From positions 55,785 to 119,784 of the forward strand of contig NZ_CP028038.1 in the NCBI RefSeq assembly GCF_005491205.1: a stretch of DNA of 64,000 nucleotides, in the 5' to 3' direction. Below, in pieces: positions 1-10,592 of this stretch (positions are counted from its first letter, which is position 1; the number at the start of each line of letters is the position of its first letter). This DNA is from Nissabacter sp. SGAir0207. GTDB taxonomy: Bacteria > Pseudomonadota > Gammaproteobacteria > Enterobacterales > Enterobacteriaceae. The position numbers and the translations under genes were made by a program. The notes below the pieces were generated by a model, which worked only from the letters and a program-made list of their open reading frames with translations, was not told the DNA's origin and did not search any database.

Positions 1-2320
1 TCGTGTAAGCCTCGGCTCTGTACTCCTTTCAACTCCGGTCAAGCCTGGAGATACCGTCACTTCATCAGATATCCAGGAAACCGTTAGGTCCTTGTTCGCG
101 ACCGGAAACTTTGAGGACATCCAGATTCTTGAAGATAACTCAGATCTGATTATCAAGGTAAAAGAACGACCAACCGTGGCATCATTGAGTTTTAGCGGTA
201 ATAAAGCCATTAAAAATGACATGCTGGAGAAAAATCTCGACGCGCAGGGTGTCAGAGTCGGTGAGTCGCTGGATAATACTAACATCGTAAAAATTGAAAA
301 AGAGCTTGAGGACTTTTACTACAGCGTTGGTAAATACTCAGCAAGTGTAAAAGCAGTTGTTACTCCCCTTCCCCGGAATAGGGTTGATTTAAGATTTGAG
401 TTTCAGGAAGGCACTTCTGCCCTGATTAAACAGATCAACATAATAGGCAATAAAAGCTTCAAGAGTGATGAACTCATCTCACTTTTATCCCTACGTGATT
501 CTTTACCATGGTGGAACGTAGCTGGTGATAAAAAATACCAGAAACAAAAGTTAGCCGGAGATTTGGAGACACTAAGAAGCTTTTATCTTGATCAGGGATA
601 TGCAAAATTTGCCATAACTTCTACGCAGGTATCCCTGACGCCGGATAAAAAGAATATTTATATCACAGTAAATATCAATGAGGGTGGAAGATATAAGTTT
701 TCTCAGGTTAGCCTTGATGGCGATTTTGCAGGATACGAAAGTAATATTCGCAGGCTTAACACAATTAAATCTGGCGAGTATTATAGCCAGAAAAAAATTA
801 CAGACATGGAAAAACAGATTCGGGATGAACTCAGCAAGCATGGTTATGCCTATCCTCAGGTCGTAACCGAGCCTCGATTCGATAAAAGCGGAGACGCGGT
901 GGCATTGGCCGTTCACGTCTCCGCCGGTAAACGTTTCTATGTCCGTGGCGTCCGTTTTACTGGTAATGATATAACCAGCGATAGAGTGCTTAGACGTGAA
1001 ATGCGTCAGACCGAAGGGGGATGGCTTGAAAGTGATAAAGTTGAGCAGGGTCGCCAGCGTCTGAGCCGAACCGGTTATTTCGAGAACGTAGAAGTCGATA
1101 CGCAGCGCGTACCAGGTAGCAGCGATCAGGTTGATTTGGTCTACAAAGTAAAAGAACGCAACACGGGTTCGTTTAACTTTGGTCTGGGCTATGGCACTGA
1201 CAGTGGTATCAGTTATCAGGTCAGTGTCAGTCAGGATAACTGGCTTGGCACAGGTAATACCGTCAGCTTCTCAGGCGTAAAAAACAGCTATCAATCTTAT
1301 ATAGATATTGCTGGCACAGACCCTTATTTCACCGTTGATGGTGTTAGCCTCGGTGGCCGCCTGTTTTATAACAACTATAAAGCAGACAAAAATTACCTCT
1401 CTGAATATAAACAGACTTCTTACGGAACAGGTCTGACCCTTGGATTCCCTGTCAGCGAAAACAGCAGGCTAAACTCTGGTCTGGATTTTGTTCATAACTC
1501 CCTTTCTGATATGCGACCTCAGGTAGCCACATGGAACTATTTGAAAGGCCAGGGGGTACTGCCGTCCGTTTCACCTGGTGACGAGCACAATAAGGCCGAA
1601 ACTCAGGCCAATGATTTCCTGTTCACCTTGGGATGGAATTACAACACCCTTGATCGCGGATTTTTCCCTACTGCTGGCACTCTTTTTAATACCAGCGCAA
1701 AGGTTACGGTACCGGGGTCAGATAATGAATATTACAAGTTAAGTGCAGATTACAGCCGTTACAGTCCATTAACTGACGATCATGACTGGGTTCTTATGAC
1801 CAGAGCGCGCGTAGGCTACTCTGCTGGCCTGGGCGGTAAGCAAGTACCTTTCTATGATACTTTCCGTGCCGGTGGATCCAGTTCAGTCAGGGGATTTTCT
1901 TCAAACAGCATTGGTCCGAAGGCTGCATATTACGACTGCTCAGGAACAGAAACGGACTACAGTCAGTGTAGCGTTAAGAACTCTGACGATGCAGTTGGCG
2001 GAAATGTCATGACTACGGCGAGTGTGGAGCTTATTTTCCCGACACCATTTGTCGGAAATCGCTACGCAGACGCTCTAAGAACATCCGTTTTCATGGATGC
2101 AGGTACCGTATGGGATACTTCATGGAAAAACACTCCTGCTACCGAAATGGCAGGCATTCCTGATTACAGTAAACCCGGCGATTTCCGCTTGTCTGCAGGC
2201 ATATCGCTTCAGTGGCAGTCTCCACTTGGCCCACTGGTATTCTCTTACGCCTTGCCTCTTAAAAAGTTTAGCGGAGACCGCACCGAACAGTTCCAGTTCA
2301 ACATTGGTAAGACGTTCTAA
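1..2320 (+). CDS. bamA: BamA-family outer membrane assembly protein (5' partial, plasmid-type paralogue)
   Basis: The open frame runs in from the left edge (codons from base 2), so the signal peptide and start of POTRA1 are missing; the TTG at 92 is not a real start. BamA is the outer-membrane beta-barrel that folds and inserts other barrel proteins with the BamBCDE lipoproteins. Visible landmarks are the POTRA repeats, the PWWN and [16 protein letters not shown] stretches of POTRA2/3, the [12 protein letters not shown] linker into the barrel, the loop-6 VRGF motif with two cysteines just after it, and a C-terminal [10 protein letters not shown] ending in Phe. Length and order match chromosomal BamA, but barrel loops and POTRA4-5 differ clearly from E. 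coli BamA, so I infer a divergent extra copy rather than the housekeeping gene. It is followed by a stem-loop, so it is probably transcribed apart from the two-component genes. Confidence 0.9.
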   Translation, partial: RVSLGSVLLSTPVKPGDTVTSSDIQETVRSLFATGNFEDIQILEDNSDLIIKVKERPTVASLSFSGNKAIKNDMLEKNLDAQGVRVGESLDNTNIVKIEKELEDFYYSVGKYSASVKAVVTPLPRNRVDLRFEFQEGTSALIKQINIIGNKSFKSDELISLLSLRDSLPWWNVAGDKKYQKQKLAGDLETLRSFYLDQGYAKFAITSTQVSLTPDKKNIYITVNINEGGRYKFSQVSLDGDFAGYESNIRRLNTIKSGEYYSQKKITDMEKQIRDELSKHGYAYPQVVTEPRFDKSGDAVALAVHVSAGKRFYVRGVRFTGNDITSDRVLRREMRQTEGGWLESDKVEQGRQRLSRTGYFENVEVDTQRVPGSSDQVDLVYKVKERNTGSFNFGLGYGTDSGISYQVSVSQDNWLGTGNTVSFSGVKNSYQSYIDIAGTDPYFTVDGVSLGGRLFYNNYKADKNYLSEYKQTSYGTGLTLGFPVSENSRLNSGLDFVHNSLSDMRPQVATWNYLKGQGVLPSVSPGDEHNKAETQANDFLFTLGWNYNTLDRGFFPTAGTLFNTSAKVTVPGSDNEYYKLSADYSRYSPLTDDHDWVLMTRARVGYSAGLGGKQVPFYDTFRAGGSSSVRGFSSNSIGPKAAYYDCSGTETDYSQCSVKNSDDAVGGNVMTTASVELIFPTPFVGNRYADALRTSVFMDAGTVWDTSWKNTPATEMAGIPDYSKPGDFRLSAGISLQWQSPLGPLVFSYALPLKKFSGDRTEQFQFNIGKTF

Positions 2321-2332
2321 TCTCGTTTGAGC

Positions 2333-2370
2333 CGCAGAGTATCTGGCATCAGCCTGTACTCTGCGATTTG
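2333..2370 (+). terminator. Possible terminator after bamA
   Basis: CGCAGAGTA (2333-2341) pairs perfectly with TACTCTGCG (2357-2365) and is followed by a short ATTTG, beginning 12 nt after the bamA stop. The U-run is weak, so this may be a poor terminator or an mRNA-stabilising hairpin. Confidence 0.4.
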
Positions 2371-2511
2371 CACTGTTTAGTGCCCAAGCAAGGGCCTGAA
2401 CTGGCATAATACGGCATACATTAAGCAGGCCTGCTGCAAAGAGGATACATGTCTCATTTTGCAGGCAAGTTCCTTTTCAAAGATAATTTCATAAACTCAT
2501 GGGAGTTTTAC

Positions 2512-3213
2512 ATGACTCATCAACAGCTCACTGTGCTGGTTGCCGAAGATGACCCGGCCATAACTAAAATCGTCACTGCCTATCTTGAAAAGGACGGCTT
2601 CAGTGTTTTGACGGCGGAGAATGGAGAACAGGCGTTAACAATGTTCAGTCAGCATCTGCCTGGGTTTGTGATTTTAGATATCAACATGCCTAAAAAAAAT
2701 GGCTGGGAAGTCCTTTCCGCAATTAAGAAAATCAGTGACGTGCCTGTACTGATGTTAACGGCGCTGGATACGGACATCGATAAGGTTTTTGCCTTGCGCA
2801 CGGGAGCTGACGATTATGTGGTGAAACCCTTTAATCCTTCAGAGCTTCTGGCGCGAGTACACGTTATTCTCAGGAGAATGAATCATTACCACCTAAATGA
2901 CAGCCTGATGGTTTATAAAACAAAAAATATTGAAGTGAATGTCAGTGAGCACCAGGTATTTATTGGTGAGTCCATGCATGACATCTCGGGTTATCTGACA
3001 ACAACTGAATTCCGGGTTCTTTTGCATCTTATTCGTTTTCCAAAACGGGTATTCACTCGCAGGGAACTTATGGAAGCTTGCCTTCCCGAGGGGGAGGTAA
3101 ATGATAGAACAGTGGATAGTCATATCAGCAAGCTAAGGAAAAAACTCGATGCGGCGGGTCTTAAGTTTGTTCCTGAGAGCATACGGGGCTTCGGCTACAG
3201 GCTTGGAGATTAA
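2512..3213 (+). CDS. OmpR/PhoB-type response regulator, AdeR-like
   Basis: Transcription factor of a two-component system. The receiver domain has the acidic pair E12/D13, the phospho-acceptor D56 in LDINMP, and the switch lysine in VVKPF; the C-terminal winged helix ends with TVDSHISKLRKKL and IRGFGYRLGD. The stretch MLTALDTDIDKVFALR followed by GADDYVVKPFNP is strikingly close to Acinetobacter AdeR and less like E. coli BaeR. The ATG at 2512 fits the family N-terminus and has GGGAG 6 nt upstream; an ATG at 2449 with GAGG is an alternative that adds 21 residues. It ends two bases before the histidine kinase, so the two form an operon. Targets are not visible; the neighbouring bamA copy and arn operon are candidates by position only. 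Confidence 0.85.
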   Translation: MTHQQLTVLVAEDDPAITKIVTAYLEKDGFSVLTAENGEQALTMFSQHLPGFVILDINMPKKNGWEVLSAIKKISDVPVLMLTALDTDIDKVFALRTGADDYVVKPFNPSELLARVHVILRRMNHYHLNDSLMVYKTKNIEVNVSEHQVFIGESMHDISGYLTTTEFRVLLHLIRFPKRVFTRRELMEACLPEGEVNDRTVDSHISKLRKKLDAAGLKFVPESIRGFGYRLGD

Positions 3214-3214
3214 T

Positions 3215-4270
3215 ATGAGAAAAATTTCCAGGAAGAGCCTGACGCGCAGGCTGTCTGATATGACAGCCTTTATTGCATTCATGGCCCTTATACTTTCCAC
3301 ACTGGTGTATTACGTTGCTGCACTAATATTTCCCTCTACGACCGACGGTGAATCACTAATACCCAGCCTGAACGATACGTTGCAGTTGATTTTTTCTACT
3401 CTTCTCGCTGTTGCATTTTCGATGTACTGCTCATGGCGATTTGCGCAAAACCTTATCAGGCCATTAAAAACAATTGCCTTCAGCGCAAGGGAGATTGCTG
3501 AGGGAAATCTAGCCTCACGCGCAGATCATTCAGGCATTTATTTTACTGAGCTTAATGATTTAATAGATGATTTTAATGTGATGGCTTCCAGACTGGAAGT
3601 TATGTCGAAAGACATGAAGCAGTGGAATGCGGCTATAGCGCATGAACTCAGGACTCCGGTCACGGTGTTAAAAGGTGGGGTACAGGCTATCTCTGAAGGA
3701 GTAATGCCTGCAGACACAGTAAATTTAGATGCATTAATGAAACAGATAGACGGGCTTTCCCTGCTTATTAACGATCTTCGTGTAGTGAGCCTCGCTGACT
3801 CTGGCCAGTTGATTTTGTACCGTGAAGAAGTTGATTTATATGAGGAAATTAAATCCGTTACTGCTCCGTTGATCCCCACATTCAGTCAAAAGAAAAAGAT
3901 CCTTGTAGTCAACGGATACCCTTTAACATGTTTCATTGACGCAGCGAGAATCAGGCAAGCCGTCCTTGCCTTGCTGAACAACTGCCTTGTTTATTCAAAT
4001 CCGGGAACTATATCCATCAGATGTGAACCAACATCTGATAAGCAACTTGTAATTTCGATTGAAGATGAAGGGCCTGGAATTCCAGCTAGTGAGCAGGAAA
4101 AAATCTTTGATATGTTTACGCGTGGCAGTAATGCCGCTGACGTAATCTCATCTTCAGGTCTCGGGCTATCGGTTGTCAGGGCCATAGTGCAGGCTCACGG
4201 TGGTAAGGTGACATGCCAGAATAATCGCTTAGGTGGTGCAAAGTTTACGATAACCCTCATCAACGCCTGA
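3215..4270 (+). CDS. Sensor histidine kinase, AdeS/BaeS-like
   Basis: Inner-membrane sensor kinase partner of the preceding regulator, 351 residues from the ATG at 3215, which lies one base after the regulator stop. Two membrane segments (about residues 17-42 and 55-80) flank a very short periplasmic part, then a HAMP segment (RPLKTIAFSAREIAEGNL), the H-box HELRTPVTVLKG, an N-box NNCLVYSNPG, the G1 box EDEGPGIP and the G2 box GLGLSVVRAIVQAHGG. All catalytic boxes look intact. The tiny periplasmic loop suggests sensing in or near the membrane, as for BaeS/AdeS-type kinases. Signal and regulon cannot be read from sequence. Confidence 0.85.
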   Translation: MRKISRKSLTRRLSDMTAFIAFMALILSTLVYYVAALIFPSTTDGESLIPSLNDTLQLIFSTLLAVAFSMYCSWRFAQNLIRPLKTIAFSAREIAEGNLASRADHSGIYFTELNDLIDDFNVMASRLEVMSKDMKQWNAAIAHELRTPVTVLKGGVQAISEGVMPADTVNLDALMKQIDGLSLLINDLRVVSLADSGQLILYREEVDLYEEIKSVTAPLIPTFSQKKKILVVNGYPLTCFIDAARIRQAVLALLNNCLVYSNPGTISIRCEPTSDKQLVISIEDEGPGIPASEQEKIFDMFTRGSNAADVISSSGLGLSVVRAIVQAHGGKVTCQNNRLGGAKFTITLINA

Positions 4271-4318
4271 GAATTTTCATTCCCCTCTTACTGAATTGCA
4301 GCTGAGGTTCCGAAACAG

Positions 4319-4342
4319 CGGTGGCGTAATAATATGCCACCG
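4319..4342. terminator. Hairpin between convergent kinase and arnF
   Basis: CGGTGGC and GCCACCG flank a 10-nt AT-rich loop in the gap between the converging kinase gene and arnF. No clear U-run on either side, so termination strength is uncertain. Confidence 0.35.
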
Positions 4343-4385
4343 TGAACCTTCCTTTAACTGCGCTGCAGGATTGTTCAACTTTATT

Positions 4386-4769
4386 TCAGCCATTCTGTTT
4401 TGCTTCATTTGGTGACTTCACGATCAGATAAACGCCTACAACGATCATCACTACACCAGGTAAACTGCCCCACTGAAAGCGTTCATGGTTTAAAGGCAGA
4501 ACCAGAGCAAATCCCCAAACCAGTATGTAACTCAGGCTCAGAACAGGATACGCACGGCTCAGAGGCAGGTGTCTCAGAGCTGTCATCCAGCAAATCATTG
4601 AAAGTAAGTACCCTGCCAAGCCGGTTACTAAAAGCAGCAATAGCGGTATCGACATTGCTGCCAGAGCCGACAAGGTAAATGCATGCAGCTGTGAGGCAGC
4701 ACCTCGCAACGCCAGTTGCGATGCGGTAACCAGTAATACGCTGCAAATAGCCCAGCAATACCCTCTCAT
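4386..4769 (-). CDS. arnF: Undecaprenyl-phosphate-L-Ara4N flippase subunit ArnF
   Basis: Last gene of the arn operon. ArnE and ArnF together are thought to flip undecaprenyl-phosphate-L-Ara4N across the inner membrane. The 127-residue protein has four predicted membrane helices and the EmrE/SMR-like pattern GYLLSMICWMTALRHLPLS-AYP-LSLSY-LVW that is diagnostic for ArnF. It starts two bases after the arnE stop, so it is translated from the same message. Length agrees with E. coli ArnF (128). Confidence 0.88.
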   Translation of the reverse strand: MRGYCWAICSVLLVTASQLALRGAASQLHAFTLSALAAMSIPLLLLLVTGLAGYLLSMICWMTALRHLPLSRAYPVLSLSYILVWGFALVLPLNHERFQWGSLPGVVMIVVGVYLIVKSPNEAKQNG

Positions 4770-4771
4770 TC

Positions 4772-5086
4772 TTAGCTCCCCATAACGATCACGCCTGAAA
4801 CAATCAGAAGCGTACCAATAATTTGCATACCGCTAAGTCGTTCACCCCATATCCAGCGCGCGCCCAGCGCAACAAAAATAAAGTTAAGGCTAAGCATTGG
4901 ATAAGCAACGCTAACAGGCATTTGTTGTAAAACGACCAGCCATAACAGCATGCCTATGCCAAGAATGATGACGCTGACAATCATCCAGAAAAGATAACCT
5001 CGCCTGTGAAGCTGAAGGGCAGCCTGTTTCTGGCACAGCTGCCCCATCGATGTGATTATGCATACCAGAATGACCAAACCCGTCAT
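4772..5086 (-). CDS. arnE: Undecaprenyl-phosphate-L-Ara4N flippase subunit ArnE
   Basis: Small SMR-like membrane protein of 104 residues with four helices and the conserved tail motif QMPVSVAYPMLSLNFIFVAL followed by GERLSG. It is the partner of ArnF. The ATG overlaps the arnT stop in an ATGA arrangement, which suggests translational coupling. Slightly shorter than E. coli ArnE (111) but without missing helices. Confidence 0.88.
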   Translation of the reverse strand: MTGLVILVCIITSMGQLCQKQAALQLHRRGYLFWMIVSVIILGIGMLLWLVVLQQMPVSVAYPMLSLNFIFVALGARWIWGERLSGMQIIGTLLIVSGVIVMGS

Positions 5087-6720
5087 GGCAGAGCACCATA
5101 GAATAAGTAGAGCATGCGTCCTTCGTGATAAGTTATTTCTGCCGGCGGCATATTCTTTGGCACTGACTCATCTTTGCCCAGCATTAACACTACGGAGATA
5201 TTACCATTCTTACGATGCTGCAAAATCCAATCAACGATCTGCGCATCGCTGATAAAGCGTTTTTTGTCATCGGGATAGCTGAGACCGTACTTTAGTTCGC
5301 CTTCCTGATGATAAAAATAGATATCGCTTCGCTCCATTCTCCAGGCGATAGCCGACCCCACGCCAGTGCTGTTGGTGGCGATATAGCGACTTTCTCCCAG
5401 ATTGCTTGCTATATGTTCAATAAACCTTCCAGGCCGTTTGGTGTTACTTATGCCGTCTGGTATCGCATAACCGAGCCCCAAGGCAAGAACCAGTGGACAG
5501 AAGGCTGCTCTAAGCCAGTTTCCGTTTAATGACAATAAACCTGCTAAAGCCCATCCCATAAATATCAGCGCTGCCATCAACACCTTACTTATCTCTTGAG
5601 GGGCATATATAGGCTTATGGGCTATTCCCCATGGTGCAATTATAAAAAGTACAGCCAGGGCAGCCATTGAGCCAAACCCAATATTAATCCAGGCATTGAT
5701 TTTCAGCGTGCGACTTTTGGTCCGGGCAAGCTCAACACCGTACTGAGCCATCAGCATAGCCATTGGAGCAAAACAGGGAAGGATGTACGTGGGCAACTTT
5801 CCTTTAGCAATGCTGAAAAATACTAAGGGAATTATTGCCCAGCTCAATAAATAGGTATTTGCAGAAGATTGACAGCCTTTCCTAATGGCGCCAGGGAGTA
5901 ATGCCAGCCATGGAAGCGATCCTGCCAGCAGTATAGGCAGGTAGTACCAGAAGGGAGCTTTATGCTGGGCATTATCTTCTGCGAAGCGTTGGATATGTTC
6001 AACCCAGAAAAAGTAATTCCAGAAATCAGGTTGCTCATGATGAATAGCGATAGCCCAAGGAGCACACGTTAGTCCGGCACTTATTACTGCAACAGGTCCG
6101 TATATCAGCAACTGCGTGAACCGTTTCTGCATAACCATCCAGGGGAAGATAACCAGAGCCGGAACGGCCAGCGCCAGAAATCCTTTGGTCATGAATCCGA
6201 GACCACAGAAAAAACCAAATAAAGCATATCGGCAGATGGCCTGGCGACGCCCCTGAGCTTCGGTTGCGAACCAATAGCTGCTCATTGCAGCTGTCATCCA
6301 CAATGTCAGCATCGGATCCAGCACAGCGTAAGTTCCTATGCCGTATACAAGCAAAGAGGTCAAATAGATGATAACTGCAGCAATTGCAGCATTCCGGGTC
6401 ATGCCGATGCGGGCAGAAAGCCAGTAGAGCATTAATGCACTGAGCATAGTGGAGAATACTGAGCCAAACCGCACCGCAAAGTTGCTGTGACCAAACAGCA
6501 ACTGACCTATATTATTGATCCAATATCCGCCAACAGGCTTCTCAAAATACCTCAGGTCAAAAAAATGAGGCGAAATCCAGCTGCCATGCTCTATCATCTC
6601 TCTGCTGATCTCGGCATAACGTGTTTCATCTGGCTGCCACAAGCCACGAAATTCAAGCGGCAGTAGATAGTAAAGAGCTAACAAACCAATCAGTAAGCAG
6701 GAGTTTTTCATCGCACTCAT
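5083..6720 (-). CDS. arnT: L-Ara4N lipid A transferase ArnT
   Basis: Inner-membrane glycosyltransferase (GT-C/PMT fold) that moves 4-amino-4-deoxy-L-arabinose from undecaprenyl phosphate to lipid A on the periplasmic side, lowering negative charge and polymyxin binding. Visible are the N-terminal [24 protein letters not shown] segment with its catalytic acidic residues, [15 protein letters not shown], and [18 protein letters not shown] in the later helices. The start at 6720 gives 545 residues (E. coli 550) and sits in an ATGA overlap with the arnD stop; an upstream in-frame ATG at 6753 would add 11 residues and is less likely. Confidence 0.93.
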   Translation of the reverse strand: MSAMKNSCLLIGLLALYYLLPLEFRGLWQPDETRYAEISREMIEHGSWISPHFFDLRYFEKPVGGYWINNIGQLLFGHSNFAVRFGSVFSTMLSALMLYWLSARIGMTRNAAIAAVIIYLTSLLVYGIGTYAVLDPMLTLWMTAAMSSYWFATEAQGRRQAICRYALFGFFCGLGFMTKGFLALAVPALVIFPWMVMQKRFTQLLIYGPVAVISAGLTCAPWAIAIHHEQPDFWNYFFWVEHIQRFAEDNAQHKAPFWYYLPILLAGSLPWLALLPGAIRKGCQSSANTYLLSWAIIPLVFFSIAKGKLPTYILPCFAPMAMLMAQYGVELARTKSRTLKINAWINIGFGSMAALAVLFIIAPWGIAHKPIYAPQEISKVLMAALIFMGWALAGLLSLNGNWLRAAFCPLVLALGLGYAIPDGISNTKRPGRFIEHIASNLGESRYIATNSTGVGSAIAWRMERSDIYFYHQEGELKYGLSYPDDKKRFISDAQIVDWILQHRKNGNISVVLMLGKDESVPKNMPPAEITYHEGRMLYLFYGALP

Positions 6721-7625
6721 CCCTGCGCCTCCTGACCTAACAGCTGCTGACATCCAAGCCAGCCTTCACGGCCTTCAATCTTTCCACGAACTATTTTACC
6801 TTTTGGCAGGGTATCCAGATTTTGAGGTAAAAGCTGGCTTAACGGTACAAACTGGATGCCATGCTGCTTAGCGCGCTGTAACAGTTGCCGAAACTGCTCC
6901 AGGCCTGAGATTCCCTCCACTTCAGCGTGAATCGTGTAAACAGGCACGCCCGGGTCATTGAGCATTCTTTCAAGAATGAAGCCGTTGTAGTCAGCAGCGC
7001 GAACCTTGCTGCCTACGACTTCATCCCATGTTGGAAGCGTAACGGGTATCTGCACAGTACCTGTCTGACCGTCTGGTAAAACGGGCAGGAAAGGCATCGT
7101 GCCGCGACAGTCACTGTTATAGTGAAAACCAAAGGATTGTTTGGCCTTAACGACACGGCCATCAGCACGCCAGCCTGCTACAGCTGAACAAGTTACAACT
7201 CTTTCAAGGATTTGGCTTAATGCATCAAATCCCTGCCATATTTGGTTATTAAGCTTGTCTGCCGACCACACGCCCGCCCAGGTTTGCCAGGCAAAGTGAT
7301 CCCAGGCGTGCAGACCGACTTCGTGATGGTCAGCGGTAGCACTAATGATCTCCCCAAGGCCGCGACCAATCTCGCGCCCTTGCCAGGCTGTACCTGCCAG
7401 TAAAATATCCCAGCCGTAGAGTGATGTTGCGCGTGAGCGCAGCATTTTCCACAAGAAGCGCGGTTTCATCAGGCGCCACAAGTGGCGCCCCATGTTATCC
7501 GGACCTACGCTAAAAAAATAACTGGCATGAATATCATATTCTTTCATGAGCTCAACCAGTGCAGGTACACCCCTAGAGGTTCCTCGCCAGGTATCGACAT
7601 CAACCCGAAGCCCTACGACTCTCAT
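6717..7625 (-). CDS. arnD: 4-deoxy-4-formamido-L-arabinose-phosphoundecaprenol deformylase ArnD
   Basis: NodB-type polysaccharide deacetylase fold that removes the formyl group from undecaprenyl-phosphate-L-Ara4FN, a step that drives the pathway forward. The N-terminal [10 protein letters not shown] carries the catalytic/metal aspartates and [14 protein letters not shown] the metal histidines; YTIHAEVEG near the end is also conserved. 302 residues, as in the family. It overlaps arnA by 4 nt upstream and arnT by 4 nt downstream. Confidence 0.92.
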   Translation of the reverse strand: MRVVGLRVDVDTWRGTSRGVPALVELMKEYDIHASYFFSVGPDNMGRHLWRLMKPRFLWKMLRSRATSLYGWDILLAGTAWQGREIGRGLGEIISATADHHEVGLHAWDHFAWQTWAGVWSADKLNNQIWQGFDALSQILERVVTCSAVAGWRADGRVVKAKQSFGFHYNSDCRGTMPFLPVLPDGQTGTVQIPVTLPTWDEVVGSKVRAADYNGFILERMLNDPGVPVYTIHAEVEGISGLEQFRQLLQRAKQHGIQFVPLSQLLPQNLDTLPKGKIVRGKIEGREGWLGCQQLLGQEAQG

Positions 7626-9604
7626 TGTTCGGCATCCTGAAATTCAACCGAACGCAGGAAGAAATCCAGCGTGTTGTCGATCGTGGTATCCATCTCAATG
7701 GCCGGCGCCCAGTCCAGCAGGCGACGTGCATTTTTGATTGACGGTTTACGATGCTCAACGTCCTGGTACCCCTTTCCGTAATAGCTGCTGCTCTCTACTT
7801 CGCGGAAGCCTGCAAACGGCGGGAATTGGTCGCGCAGCGGATGACGTTCAAAGCTTGCCAGCAGGCGTTCAGCCAGCTCTTTGATGCTCGCCTCGTTTTC
7901 CGGGTTGCCGATGTTGACGATCTGGCCGTCACAGTTGCTGTTTTTGTTCTCAATGATGCGGAACAACGCTTCGATACCATCGCGAATGTCAGTGAAGCAA
8001 CGCTTCTGTGCACCACCGTCGATCAACTTGATCGGCGAACCTTCAACCAGATTGAGGATCAGTTGGGTGATTGCACGGGAGCTACCAATACGCGCAGCGT
8101 TCAGGTTATCGAGACGCGGGCCCATCCAGTTGAAGGGACGGAACAGCGTGAAGCGCAGACCTTCTTTTTCGCCGTACGCCCAGATCACGCGGTCCAGCAG
8201 TTGTTTGGAAACCGAATAGATCCAGCGCTGTTTGTTGATCGGCCCCACCACCAGATTGGAGTGATCTTCATCGAAGTGTGTATCAGTGCACATGCCGTAC
8301 ACTTCTGAAGTGGATGGGAAGATGATGCGCTTTTTGTATTTTACGCAATCGCGGATGATCTTGAGGTTCTCTTCAAAATCGAGTTCGAACACGCGAAGCG
8401 GGTTGCGGGTGTATTCAATTGGCGTAGCAATCGCCACCAGTGGCAACACCACGTCACATTTTTTGATGTGGTACTCGATCCACTCTGAGTGAATGCTGAT
8501 ATCACCTTCAACAAAGTGGAAGCGCGGCTGATCGAGGAAACGGCTGATGGCATCGGTGCCAATATCCAGGCCGTAAACTTCAAAGTTGTCATCCCGCAGC
8601 AAACGTTCGGTCAAGTGGTTACCGATAAATCCGTTTACACCCAGAATCAACACACGTGTGCGACGTTTAACGGCTGCAACCGGCTGAGAGTACAACAGTG
8701 CGCCCGGCACCATTCCCAGGCTCTGCGCCAGCTGGCTGCCGTTCATATAGACGCCATTTTCACTTTGTCCGGTCACCACTTCCAGCGCGCCTTCTCCGCA
8801 GGCAATCAGGAAAGGTTCAACGGAAATCACTGTGCCTGGCTTGGCTTTTGGCGCATCAGCATGTACGCGCCCTTTCCACACCACAAACTTCACGGTGCCG
8901 GCGAAGGCAAATGCGCCCGGCCATGGTTCGGTGACCGCACGGACCAGGTTGTTGATTGACTGTGCAGATTGCTCCCACAGAATGCGGCCGTCTTCTGGAG
9001 TACGGCGGCCGACCACGGTAGCCTGGCTGTGATCCTGAGGAACTGCCGCAATTTCACCACGTTTCATCGCTGGCAGTGCCTGCTCCAGCAGTTGTTTAGC
9101 ACAGGCTGTCAGTTTGCGATGCAGAGTTAAGGCGTTGTCTTGTTCATCAATGGCGACACGTTGCTGTGCCACGATATCGCCCGCATCTGCGCGTTTCACC
9201 ATGCGGTGCAGTGTCACACCGGTTTCGGTCTCACCATTCACCAGTGCCCAGTTCAACGGTGCGCGCCCACGGTATTTAGGCAGCAGTGAACCGTGCAGGT
9301 TGAAAGCACCCAGACGGGCGCTGCTCAGGATGCTGTCGTTGAGCAGGTTGCGATAATAGAAGGAGAAAATGTAATCCGGCGCCATGGTTTTAATGCGATC
9401 GACCCACAGCGGATGGTTGGCATCTTCAGGCGCATACACCGGGATACCCTGCTCAGCCGCCAGACGGGCGACTGAACCAAAGAAGTGATTTTCGTTAGCA
9501 GAATCAGCGTGAGTAAAGATCGCACTGATTTCAAAACCCGCATTTAACAGCGCAGTAATACCTGCACAGCCCATATCGTGATAGGCGAAGACGATAGTTT
9601 TCAT
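7622..9604 (-). CDS. arnA: Bifunctional UDP-L-Ara4N formyltransferase / UDP-GlcA decarboxylase ArnA
   Basis: 660-residue two-domain cytoplasmic enzyme. Residues 1-300 are the formyltransferase with N102, H104 ([18 protein letters not shown]) and D140, the known catalytic trio. Residues 316-660 are the NAD-dependent UDP-glucuronate decarboxylase, with the [10 protein letters not shown] nucleotide fold, the SEVYGM and [11 protein letters not shown] (Tyr-x3-Lys) active-site motifs. Together they make UDP-Ara4O and formylate UDP-L-Ara4N, with ArnB acting between the two. Full length (E. coli 660). The start ATG overlaps the arnC stop (ATGA). A second, single-domain formyltransferase lies at 13933-14874. 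Confidence 0.95.
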   Translation of the reverse strand: MKTIVFAYHDMGCAGITALLNAGFEISAIFTHADSANENHFFGSVARLAAEQGIPVYAPEDANHPLWVDRIKTMAPDYIFSFYYRNLLNDSILSSARLGAFNLHGSLLPKYRGRAPLNWALVNGETETGVTLHRMVKRADAGDIVAQQRVAIDEQDNALTLHRKLTACAKQLLEQALPAMKRGEIAAVPQDHSQATVVGRRTPEDGRILWEQSAQSINNLVRAVTEPWPGAFAFAGTVKFVVWKGRVHADAPKAKPGTVISVEPFLIACGEGALEVVTGQSENGVYMNGSQLAQSLGMVPGALLYSQPVAAVKRRTRVLILGVNGFIGNHLTERLLRDDNFEVYGLDIGTDAISRFLDQPRFHFVEGDISIHSEWIEYHIKKCDVVLPLVAIATPIEYTRNPLRVFELDFEENLKIIRDCVKYKKRIIFPSTSEVYGMCTDTHFDEDHSNLVVGPINKQRWIYSVSKQLLDRVIWAYGEKEGLRFTLFRPFNWMGPRLDNLNAARIGSSRAITQLILNLVEGSPIKLIDGGAQKRCFTDIRDGIEALFRIIENKNSNCDGQIVNIGNPENEASIKELAERLLASFERHPLRDQFPPFAGFREVESSSYYGKGYQDVEHRKPSIKNARRLLDWAPAIEMDTTIDNTLDFFLRSVEFQDAEQ

Positions 9605-10587
9605 TGCTCAATTTCCTGTACAGAGGAGGTATCTTTCTGCGAGTTAATAACACGTTGAATGAAGTAGCGCGGACGAGCGCGTACGTCGTTGTAAATTCGG
9701 CCGATGTATTCGCCGAGTAAGCCCATACCGATAAACTGCGCGCCGACAAAAATAAACAGCACCGCAAACAGCATGAACACCCCGTCTCCGGCCCAGTCGG
9801 CGCCGAGGAACAGACGCAACACAATCAGCACCAGTGAGAAGGCAAAACCGGCCAGCGCGATCAGGCTGCCGACGATACTCAGCAGGCGCAGTGGCGTGGT
9901 GGTCAGGCATGTCACCAGGTCGTACATCAGGTTAATCAGCTTCATAAAGCTGTACTTCGAGTCACCAAATTCACGCTCGGCATGGGCGACAGGCAGCTCG
10001 ATAGTGCGGCGCGCGAAGGTGTTCGCAAGGATAGGAATAAAAGTACTGCGCTCGTGACAGTTGAGCATGGCATCGACAATGTGACGGCGATAAGCACGTA
10101 ACATGCAGCCATAGTCACCCATCGCTTTACCGGTGACGCGTTGAATCAGCTGGTTAATGGTGCGGGAAGCGCGGCGACGGAACCAACTGTCCTGACGATT
10201 TTGACGCACAGTACCGACCACGTCATACCCCTGCTGAGCTGCTTGCACCAGATTGGGGATCTCTTCGGGTGGATTCTGCAAATCCGCATCCAGTGTGATA
10301 ATCAGGTCGCCTGATACATGGCTAAAACCCGCCATGATTGCCGAGTGTTGTCCATAGTTGCGGTTCAGCAATACGCCGACCACATGGCTGCCCGGCATAT
10401 CAGCGGCATCGGCGATCATCTCACCTGAGCGGTCGCTACTGCCGTCATCCACCAGCAAAATCTCATAATCGAGGTTCAGCACAGCACATGCCGCATCGGT
10501 GCGACGCACCAACTCTGGCAGGCTCTCCTCTTCGTTGTAAACCGGGATCACCACGGAGACTTTACGAATATCTTTTTCTTCGAGCAT
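9601..10587 (-). CDS. arnC: Undecaprenyl-phosphate 4-deoxy-4-formamido-L-arabinose transferase ArnC
   Basis: GT2 glycosyltransferase that transfers Ara4FN from UDP to undecaprenyl phosphate on the cytoplasmic face. It shows the [19 protein letters not shown] start, DDGSSD and [14 protein letters not shown] nucleotide/metal motifs, the [14 protein letters not shown] region and two C-terminal membrane helices (about residues 230-255 and 265-290). The ATG at 10587 is preferred: GGAG lies 10 nt upstream, whereas the TTG at 10596 would have no room for a ribosome site. It follows arnB within a few bases. Confidence 0.93.
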   Translation of the reverse strand: MLEEKDIRKVSVVIPVYNEEESLPELVRRTDAACAVLNLDYEILLVDDGSSDRSGEMIADAADMPGSHVVGVLLNRNYGQHSAIMAGFSHVSGDLIITLDADLQNPPEEIPNLVQAAQQGYDVVGTVRQNRQDSWFRRRASRTINQLIQRVTGKAMGDYGCMLRAYRRHIVDAMLNCHERSTFIPILANTFARRTIELPVAHAEREFGDSKYSFMKLINLMYDLVTCLTTTPLRLLSIVGSLIALAGFAFSLVLIVLRLFLGADWAGDGVFMLFAVLFIFVGAQFIGMGLLGEYIGRIYNDVRARPRYFIQRVINSQKDTSSVQEIEQ

Positions 10588-10592
10588 GTCAA

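Noticed and set aside
7751..8308. Long plus-strand frames opposite arnA
   Set aside because: They are antisense shadows of a well-identified, full-length arnA and have no motif of their own.
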